Below, piece by piece: positions 32,672 through 37,926 of a stretch of 37,926 nucleotides of DNA. This stretch comes from Methanomassiliicoccales archaeon (lineage in GTDB: Archaea; Thermoplasmatota; Thermoplasmata; Methanomassiliicoccales; UBA472). The stretch spans positions 1 to 37,926 of the forward strand of contig JAVYMA010000017.1 in assembly GCA_038740345.1 (NCBI GenBank), written 5' to 3'. Below the pieces are notes generated by a model that saw only the letters and a program-made list of their open reading frames with translations, was not told the origin of the DNA and did no database searches. A program made the translations under genes and the position numbers. Position 1 is the first letter of the stretch; every line of letters starts with the position of its first letter.

Positions 32672-32944
32672 CTAGTTATTTTTATTCTTCATTTTCTGAT
32701 ATTCTTTTTCGGCTAACTTATCGACATATTGAGGCCCAAAATAAACACTAGCTATATGTGCCACCAGTCCTATCCCCCATCCACCCATCAAGAATATGAA
32801 CCAGGGAAATCCTCCTCCGCTCCACCACCAAATTACAATCATGAACGAATTAACGAACACGTAAGCAGCGAGATGCACCCACAGCCCTGCCTTCTCTTCA
32901 GCAATTTTCTGCGCACGACGACGTAATTCATCCTCCGTTACCAT
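32672..32944 (-). CDS. 2TM-domain membrane protein
   Basis: A 90-residue protein with a charged N-terminus, two transmembrane helices (about 22-42 and 46-68, the first with VHLAAYVFVNSFMIVIWW, the second with WFIFLMGGWGIGLVAH) and a basic tail. This matches the small 2TM family often linked to two-component or membrane-sensor proteins; function unknown. It converges on the dehydrogenase gene. Its upstream DNA is extremely AT-rich. Confidence 0.82.
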   Translation of the reverse strand: MVTEDELRRRAQKIAEEKAGLWVHLAAYVFVNSFMIVIWWWSGGGFPWFIFLMGGWGIGLVAHIASVYFGPQYVDKLAEKEYQKMKNKNN

Positions 32945-33151
32945 ATTAAAAAATATTATAATATTGTCAAATAAACATTTTGCTTGTTAAAATATAACTT
33001 TTATATAAAACAATATATATTATTATTTTGTTAATTTTTTTATTAAATTTAGTATAATTTCATCAAGATATGACTGAAAAATTATATGATAACAAGGAAA
33101 CTAAGACCGTGTTAGAAAAATCTTATTAGTTAAAAGTTCAAAATACATATT

Positions 33152-33178
33152 AACACACTTAGGAGTGAATAGTGTGTT
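33152..33178 (+). promoter_or_regulatory. 8-bp inverted repeat at the promoter of the secreted-protein gene
   Basis: AACACACT (33152-33159) and AGTGTGTT (33171-33178) are perfect inverted copies 11 bases apart, followed by Ts. A TATA-like ATACATATTAA (33143-33153) puts the transcription start inside or next to the repeat, so it could be an operator, or a leader hairpin before the strong GGGGGGAAAG ribosome site. Confidence 0.5.
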
Positions 33179-33201
33179 TTTAAAAAAAGGGGGGAAAGAC
33201 A

Positions 33202-34863
33202 ATGAAAAAAGGTATATTGGCTTTGTTTGTAGCGGCGCTATTCTTTTTTGCCGTGCCTGTGATGGCAAAACCAGTTGTTGCACCATCTTCATGCATGGAT
33301 AGTTCGCCATTGATGGCAGCAAAAAATATGCAGGTAGGATATGTAAATGTAACGCGCGAGGTTAATGAGGTTGTTGTTACTTTTGAAATAAATGTTAAGG
33401 ATTGGTACATCCTTGAAACTCATGTGGGAGTTTCTACAAAGGATCCTGGTACTAAACCTTATAATGGAGATCCAGGAATTCCCCAAACGAAAACAGGAAA
33501 TCCAATACCTGGACTGTTTCCCTATGGGAATGAATATGATATACTCGATTACAAGCAAAAAGATGAAATTAGGATTAATATAATTGATATAAAACCAGGC
33601 AGTGTTAAAACAGGTGACTGCTTCTATATAGCCGCTCATGCCAAATTAGTACATTTGAAAACAATGTCCTTGTCAACGATTATCGTAAGCAATGAAAATA
33701 TCAGTTGCTGGTCCGGAGCTATGCAAAACAATATCGAAGATGGCTATATTGTTCCACCCAATGAGGGATGGACTAATTCTGTCCTAGCATGGGTTCATCC
33801 ATCATGGAACAACAACCTTGGACCGGCGAATGCTAAAGCTTCACTTTTCGCTGATCCAGCAGCTAATTGGATTTGGAGCGAAAACCCAGTCTCAAATGCC
33901 CGTTCTTACACAGGGGACATTGTATTCTTTAAGCAAAAAATCGACTTGCCTCCCACAGCCTTTAATATAAATGCTAAAATATTTATCACCACGGACAACG
34001 CCTACTACTTCTATGTAAATGATGATTGGAAAGGCGAGCCGTTGGGGAAGGATGGTTTTGTTTCATCTGATCCAACCAATTTCTATTATGTGGCGGATGG
34101 CAGCGATAAAAGCGGAGGCTACAATAGTGTACCCTATGAAACTATAGGAGGCCTTTACCCCTTAGAAAATAAAATTAGCACGGACATAGGGGTTTGGTCT
34201 TCGATTGAGGAGTATGATTTAAGTTCGCGTTTAAGTGGAGGATTCAACCAGGTGCAAATTGTGGCGATAAATGAGCATGCCCCTCCGAGTGGTTATGATA
34301 ATAATCCTGGAGGTTTAATATATAAAATAAATGTCTCCTGCGATTATCATGTCGCAGACATGTATGAGAGCGCCTGGGCGGCAGGATACGATTTCAAGGG
34401 CGCCAATTGGGCTACATATTTCTGCTATTGCCTGCCTTGCTACTGGGAAAAGATCGATGAGTTGACCATTCCAGCGACGGGAGTTAAGATCACAACTAGT
34501 GTTACTTTGGAAGCAGGAAAGAAATACAAGATTGAAGCTAGCGGATTATGCAATTATCGATATCCAGGCTCGCCTCAGGGCTATCTAGCAGATGCAGAAT
34601 ATTGGAATAGAAACGATGCGCTAGGAGTTGGCTGGATAAAGATGGACAGTTTGCCTGCACCATATAATGGGACTTTTTGGTCCTTAGTTTTGTGGGACGG
34701 TGCAAAGGCAGTTGATATCGATTGGGGCGCATACAAAGATGACCATGTGTATTCTATCATAAAAGAACCAAGCACATCGGAAAAGCTAACCTTCTATTTC
34801 AAGGATGACTATTATGGAGATAATTCTGGGTATCTAACTGTAAAAATATTTGAATGTAAATAA
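33202..34863 (+). CDS. Secreted protein with PA-IL-like C-terminal domain
   Basis: A 553-residue exported protein of unknown role. A Sec signal peptide (basic start, hydrophobic core to about residue 20, cleavage after VMA) begins it. A middle beta-rich region (about 225-400) has aromatic and Gly/Asp-rich strands like those of carbohydrate-binding sandwich folds. The last 110 residues (about 445-553) look like the PA-IL galactophilic lectin fold, ending in DDYYGDNSGYLTVKI with the calcium-site pattern D-x2-(Y)-G-D-N-S-G. The cysteine clusters CYCLPC near 413-418 are notable. The ribosome site GGGGGGAAAG is unusually strong, suggesting high expression. Surface glycan binding is a reasonable inference. 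Confidence 0.78.
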   Translation: MKKGILALFVAALFFFAVPVMAKPVVAPSSCMDSSPLMAAKNMQVGYVNVTREVNEVVVTFEINVKDWYILETHVGVSTKDPGTKPYNGDPGIPQTKTGNPIPGLFPYGNEYDILDYKQKDEIRINIIDIKPGSVKTGDCFYIAAHAKLVHLKTMSLSTIIVSNENISCWSGAMQNNIEDGYIVPPNEGWTNSVLAWVHPSWNNNLGPANAKASLFADPAANWIWSENPVSNARSYTGDIVFFKQKIDLPPTAFNINAKIFITTDNAYYFYVNDDWKGEPLGKDGFVSSDPTNFYYVADGSDKSGGYNSVPYETIGGLYPLENKISTDIGVWSSIEEYDLSSRLSGGFNQVQIVAINEHAPPSGYDNNPGGLIYKINVSCDYHVADMYESAWAAGYDFKGANWATYFCYCLPCYWEKIDELTIPATGVKITTSVTLEAGKKYKIEASGLCNYRYPGSPQGYLADAEYWNRNDALGVGWIKMDSLPAPYNGTFWSLVLWDGAKAVDIDWGAYKDDHVYSIIKEPSTSEKLTFYFKDDYYGDNSGYLTVKIFECK

Positions 34864-35049
34864 AGAAAAAACCTTTAATTTATTTTTTACATTTTTACAA
34901 TTTTATATAATAAGCATTTTTAAAGCACAATAACTCACTTTAATCATAGCCACAAAATTTCAAATTGATTTCATTATCAATAGTTATGGCATATGATATA
35001 AAAATTTCAATTAATTTTTAAGCAATAATATCTTTTTAAAAACTCTAAG

Positions 35050-35133
35050 TGCAGGGGGTGCGATTTGAACGCACGGACCACTAAGGACTAGACCCTCAAT
35101 CTAGCGCCTTTGGCCAGGCTTGGCTACCCCTGC
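35050..35133 (-). tRNA. tRNA-Leu(GAG)
   Basis: A class II tRNA with no intron. Acceptor GCAGGGG (35133-35127) pairs CCCCTGC (35057-35051), discriminator A. The anticodon arm is CTAGA/TCTAG with loop TTGAGGG, anticodon GAG. A long variable arm follows, then T arm GTGCG/CGCAC with loop TTCAAAT. Upstream, CCCTCC-AAAT-GGAGGG (35139-35154) is a perfect hairpin directly ahead of the 5' end, and TATA-like TTAATAAAA is about 30 bases upstream. No CCA is encoded. Confidence 0.96.
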
Positions 35134-35138
35134 ATGTG

Positions 35139-35154
35139 CCCTCCAAATGGAGGG
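35139..35154 (-). promoter_or_regulatory. 6-bp hairpin directly upstream of tRNA-Leu
   Basis: CCCTCC and GGAGGG pair around four bases, 5 bases from the mature tRNA 5' end. With the TATA element at about 35160-35168 the transcription start would lie inside or just before it, so it may be a leader structure or simply GC-rich promoter DNA. Confidence 0.4.
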
Positions 35155-35225
35155 GGCTTTTATTAACCTTTCCATGATTCAATGCTATAAGAAAACTTGC
35201 CAGTAATAATCATTCGAGATGGGCA

Positions 35226-35235
35226 TTATATAAAT
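35226..35235 (+). promoter_or_regulatory. TATA box of the RNase P RNA gene
   Basis: TTATATAAAT lies 28 bases (centre) ahead of the first base of helix P1, the ideal archaeal spacing. Confidence 0.75.
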
Positions 35236-35258
35236 AATTAGAATGTATGAAGAATAAT

Positions 35259-35562
35259 GCCAGGAGAGGGAGGGCGGCTGACGGTAGGACCTTGAATAAG
35301 GTCCAGCTGAGGAAGGTCCCCCCTCTATGAGAAAAGTGGACCACGCAAGTGGTTCGGCGAGAGCCGAGGCAAGGGCACAGAAACGGCACAGCCCTGATCG
35401 AGGATGATCCGCCAGGCGGTGACGTTGGTCAGGGAATTGATGAAACGGCGACACCCCACTAGAGCAAGCCCAAACAGCCAGAATGACCTCTCAGGACTGG
35501 CGGGTAGGGTGCTTAGTTGAATGCCGCCTGAAACAGAAGGGGGCCTACTACCCTCACCTGGC
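35259..35562 (+). ncRNA. rnpB: RNase P RNA
   Basis: Catalytic RNA of RNase P, which matures tRNA 5' ends. Terminal helix P1 is closed by GCCAGG-A-GAGGG (35259-35270) with CCCTC-A-CCTGGC (35551-35562), a perfect match that fixes both ends. Conserved core elements appear in order: GAGGAAGGTCCCC near 35308, GCCGAGGCAAGGGCACAGAAACGGC region near 35362 (CR II/III area), GAAACGGCGAC near 35442, and ACAGAAGGGGGCCTAC near 35533. At 304 bases it fits type A archaeal RNase P. A TATA box sits 28 bases upstream and six Ts follow. Confidence 0.95.
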
Positions 35563-35568
35563 TTTTTT
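35563..35568 (+). terminator. Oligo-T terminator of RNase P RNA
   Basis: Six Ts immediately follow the last pair of helix P1, the usual archaeal termination signal. The run also abuts the stop codon of the convergent membrane-protein gene. Confidence 0.7.
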
Positions 35569-36478
35569 AAAGATGGCTCATTATACTTACTATTGGTATT
35601 GCTAATAGAATCATAATCGAGAATAGATATGATTTTAAACGAAAGCTTCGATTAAAAATTGTAGTAAATGATAACAATAGAAAGGATAAAGAAATTATAA
35701 TTGCCAATTGAATTCCAATCATGATAATTTCAATCATTTTAAAAGCATAATCTCCAAGTCTCGCATCATCTGCTTTTCCAATTAATAAGAATGCTTCAAA
35801 TGCCAACACCACTAAAATTAACAAAATTATTTTTTCCCAAATAACCTTTGATGGTCTTTTTACAGTGATAAATAAAATAACTATCAACAAACTTCCCATA
35901 GTTACCAATTGAGCACCAATTACAATTATAGCAATGGTTGGTAAGTAAAAATTCGAGTTAGAAAAAGGGGCCGATAAACGCATCAGCGCGATTCCTTCGG
36001 CTACAATCAATGAAAAAGGAATTAAAACGGAAACATCGAAATCATTAAATTTTGTATTGAGTAACTTTAGCGCTAATGCAATTAGACCAGTTGCAACTCC
36101 TAAGAAGATAAACCATACACCCACAAGACCTAGCCAAAAACCCCTTACACTTCCTAAACCTTCAATAAACATAGGCGATGAATAATTGAGCATTAAATAA
36201 CCGAGGATGAAAAGTCCAAATGAATTTAAGACGAGAGAAATAAATGAAGTGGATGCTGACCGATCTTTACTAAATCGAAAACCAGCGATTGTAATAGAAA
36301 GACCTAACACAATGACTGCCATTCCTAAAAGAGCTATCCAATGCCACTCAAATGTGCCAAGTTTTTCAACTACAACTTTTCTTGAAAACAATGAAATCAA
36401 AATCCCGCTAACAGCCGTAGCCACTCCAATAATGAATAATTGTTTCCATCCATGATTTGTCTCTTCAATCATAACCAT
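35567..36478 (-). CDS. Multi-helix membrane protein of unknown function
   Basis: A 303-residue protein with about 8 transmembrane helices separated by short polar loops. I recognise no family. The N-terminus (MVMIEETNHGWKQ) is cytoplasm-like, followed by IIGVATAVSGILISLFS. There are no charged residues in patterns that would suggest a transporter gate or catalytic site. Its coding DNA is more AT-rich than its neighbours. Its 3' end touches the RNase P RNA terminator. It sits alone between RNase P and a 355-base AT-rich gap. Confidence 0.75.
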   Translation of the reverse strand: MVMIEETNHGWKQLFIIGVATAVSGILISLFSRKVVVEKLGTFEWHWIALLGMAVIVLGLSITIAGFRFSKDRSASTSFISLVLNSFGLFILGYLMLNYSSPMFIEGLGSVRGFWLGLVGVWFIFLGVATGLIALALKLLNTKFNDFDVSVLIPFSLIVAEGIALMRLSAPFSNSNFYLPTIAIIVIGAQLVTMGSLLIVILFITVKRPSKVIWEKIILLILVVLAFEAFLLIGKADDARLGDYAFKMIEIIMIGIQLAIIISLSFLLLSFTTIFNRSFRLKSYLFSIMILLAIPIVSIMSHL

Positions 36479-36833
36479 CTATGACATCGCATCATGAATA
36501 TTTATTTATGATTGTATAATTTAAATAAAAGATATAATATCAAACGCCCAATTAGAATATTAAAATTTTCTTATATCATAATTTGGTTAAATTTTATAAT
36601 CTAAAATTATAATTATTGTATAATCTACAATTAATTAATATAATCAAAAGGTTAATAATTTTGTTTGAAAAAGGATTGAACACGATAGCAATAAATATAG
36701 TTGATAACTTTTAAAATTAAAATATTTTTCATTGTACTTATTTATTTTTGAGAATTAAGCTTTTTTTCCGCAAAAAAAGCGTGAAATTTGTAATAACCTA
36801 TATGCACTATAACTTTTCGGGCACTAGAGATAT
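36479..36833. other. 355-base AT-rich intergenic region
   Basis: Shared upstream region of the divergent membrane-protein and DUF835 genes. Most is low-complexity A/T. The one strong structure is a perfect 9-bp hairpin at 36759-36780. TATA-like CTATATGC (about 36799-36806) would place transcription start close to the DUF835 ATG, a leaderless message. I see no gene here. Confidence 0.6.
36759..36780 (+). promoter_or_regulatory. Perfect 9-bp hairpin upstream of DUF835 gene
   Basis: GCTTTTTTT and AAAAAAAGC pair around CCGC. It lies about 20 bases before the TATA-like element of the DUF835 gene, so it is likely a DNA-level element (operator, intrinsic bend) or a terminator for upstream leakage rather than part of the leader. 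Confidence 0.45.
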
Positions 36834-37328
36834 ATGAGAATTGAAGAAGGTAAGTTATATTTGTTTAAAGAGAGAGTCCCTTTGCGCACACATCAGATAA
36901 TGAGAAAAGAACTTTATAAAGGAAGGGAAACACTTTACATCTCCAAAAATTCACCAAGCCAAGTTGGAATGCAATTCGATTTTGACTCCTGTAAATTAAT
37001 GACACTGTGGCTAAGTCCAAGACCAGAAAGAAATTGCGTTCCACCAATGAACATCAAAATCCTTGAAAAAAAAGTCTTCGAATTCATTGATTCGAGTCCC
37101 AAAGGTATAGTTGCATTAAACGGAGTGGAAATATTAGAAATGTGGAATGGATTTAGGGCGGTTCTAGATTTTTTAAAAAAGTCAAAAGGTCACATAGTTT
37201 GTAATGATAATAATATATTTATCTCTCTGGATCCCAAGAACATTAGTCAAAGGAATTTGGTAGAAGTAGAAAAACTCTCTGATATTGTAATAGGTAGTAA
37301 TAACGAGGAAGCCTCAATATCCTTTTAA
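36834..37328 (+). CDS. Stand-alone DUF835 domain protein
   Basis: A 164-residue protein whose whole length matches the DUF835 pattern seen at the C-terminus of IleRS in this same window: an early strand with a positively charged helix, TLYISKNSP, LMTLWLSPRPERN, then GIVALNGVEILEMWNGF in place of the usual LLDGLEYLI, then a late strand with SLDPKNISQRNLVEVEK. The central LDGLE motif is altered (ALNGVE), so it may be a diverged paralogue. Function is unknown in all members; they are frequent in Thermoplasmatota and often attached to sensor domains. An eIF2B-family gene follows after 23 bases and is probably co-transcribed. Confidence 0.85.
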   Translation: MRIEEGKLYLFKERVPLRTHQIMRKELYKGRETLYISKNSPSQVGMQFDFDSCKLMTLWLSPRPERNCVPPMNIKILEKKVFEFIDSSPKGIVALNGVEILEMWNGFRAVLDFLKKSKGHIVCNDNNIFISLDPKNISQRNLVEVEKLSDIVIGSNNEEASISF

Positions 37329-37351
37329 AATGAATCAATTATAAATTATCT

Positions 37352-37926
37352 ATGAATTTACGACAGGCTTTGAATAAAGCTATTCAGAATGAAACTTCTG
37401 GAGCTTCTCAGTTTATAGAAGAAGTGGCAAATGATTTAATATCAGTATTAGAAGACCGCAATTTTATTAAAGATGTTAATGAAATAAGAAGGTTTGCCTT
37501 AGAATTATTTCGTGCTAGGAGTTCTATGGCGCCAGTTTTCCATCTTTGCAATCTACTCCTTCTATCCATAGAGGACGATATCTTAAATGTCGATTTATTA
37601 AAAAATAAGATAGTAGAATTTAGAAAAATGGAGAGGGAGCAAAGAATTCAAGCGGCATCTATTTGCGCAGCTAAACTTAACGGTTCAAAATTCATTACTA
37701 TCTCTCGATCAGGGTCAGTCATTGATGCTTTAAAAGAATTGAAATTGAAAAGGGGTATTGAAGTTGTAGTAATGGAGTCACAGCCTGGAGGAGAGGGTTT
37801 GAAAACGGCGAAAGATTTGTTTCGTCTGGGAATCAAAGTCATACTCATAAGCGATACCATGGTTTTTAATGAGGCGCAAAAATGTGATGCTGGATTAGTA
37901 GGAGCAGATTCTTTGATTCCGAATGG
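37352..37926 (+). CDS. eIF2B-alpha / ribose-1,5-bisphosphate isomerase family protein (partial)
   Basis: The frame runs off the window end after 191 codons. The N-terminal helical domain (about 1-100, with an RARSSMAP-type segment) leads to the Rossmann-like domain, with SRSGSVIDAL, VVMESQPGGEGLKTAKDL, VILISDTMVF and the diagnostic GLVGADSLIPNG. That set is typical of eIF2B-like proteins. Archaeal members include ribose-1,5-bisphosphate isomerase of the AMP salvage route and related sugar-phosphate isomerases; the missing C-terminal third would help decide. ATG 37352 follows the DUF835 gene by 23 bases. Confidence 0.88.
   Translation, partial: MNLRQALNKAIQNETSGASQFIEEVANDLISVLEDRNFIKDVNEIRRFALELFRARSSMAPVFHLCNLLLLSIEDDILNVDLLKNKIVEFRKMEREQRIQAASICAAKLNGSKFITISRSGSVIDALKELKLKRGIEVVVMESQPGGEGLKTAKDLFRLGIKVILISDTMVFNEAQKCDAGLVGADSLIPN

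Noticed and set aside
1-37926. CRISPR array, transposase, integrase or phage genes
   Set aside because: No regularly spaced repeats and no recognisable mobile-element protein were found; only isolated inverted repeats.

Overview
The window reads as chromosomal DNA of an archaeon. Archaea-only or archaeal-type genes include Rpo7 and Spt4, ribosomal proteins S24e and S27ae, GTP-dependent dephospho-CoA kinase, archaeal S-adenosylmethionine synthetase, FEN1 with a C-terminal PIP box, deoxyhypusine synthase, the AcnX-type phosphomevalonate dehydratase and a type-A-like RNase P RNA. tRNA introns of the bulge-helix-bulge kind and TATA boxes 25-35 bases before starts agree with this. Two DUF835 domains, a KaiC-like pair and an HTH-CBS regulator suggest Thermoplasmatota, perhaps near Methanomassiliicoccales. 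That placement is inference, since no rRNA gene is present. Coding DNA is moderately AT-rich and the intergenic DNA strongly so, which makes the GC-rich structured RNAs stand out.

Layout. 1-6.1 kb (+): homoserine dehydrogenase, a 1.3 kb AT-rich gap, a glutamate-synthase-like FMN protein, a candidate structured ncRNA, and a DUF255 thioredoxin-like protein. 6.2-8.7 kb: an S-adenosylmethionine synthetase/DUF4443 regulator operon (-) divergent from an HTH-CBS regulator (+), with a 12-bp direct repeat in the shared control region. 8.8-11.2 kb (-): RNase Z, an MFS carrier and a small zinc-binding protein. 11.2-18.2 kb (+): a universal stress protein, ribulose-phosphate epimerase, a small membrane protein, a 23-bp inverted repeat, FEN1, and a 1.4-kilo-residue isoleucyl-tRNA synthetase carrying extra HhH, zinc-ribbon and DUF835 modules. 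18.2-20.4 kb (-): both phosphomevalonate dehydratase subunits, the small one fused to a Nudix domain, then a tRNA-Arg(CCG) with two introns, one of them in the T loop. 20.5-22.1 kb (+): a membrane-anchored propeller-like protein. 22.2-24.0 kb (-): the archaeal rpo7-spt4-DPCK-S24e-S27ae operon. 24.1-27.9 kb (-): a K+-independent membrane pyrophosphatase and a KaiC-like ATPase overlapping a likely inactive partner. 28-32.9 kb: a polyprenol-kinase-like and thymidylate-kinase-like pair, a second MFS carrier overlapping it tail to tail, deoxyhypusine synthase overlapping an isopropylmalate/isocitrate-type dehydrogenase, and a 2TM protein. 33-36.5 kb: a secreted protein with a PA-IL-like C-terminus, tRNA-Leu(GAG), RNase P RNA and an unknown membrane protein. 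36.8 kb to the end (+): a stand-alone DUF835 protein followed by an eIF2B/R15P-isomerase family gene cut by the window edge.

The strongest second-look items are the T-loop tRNA intron, which has a textbook splicing motif, the IleRS-HhH-zinc ribbon-DUF835 fusion, and the phosphomevalonate dehydratase-Nudix fusion. No transposase, CRISPR array, prophage or complete defence system was seen. The window is mostly housekeeping DNA with unusual domain fusions.
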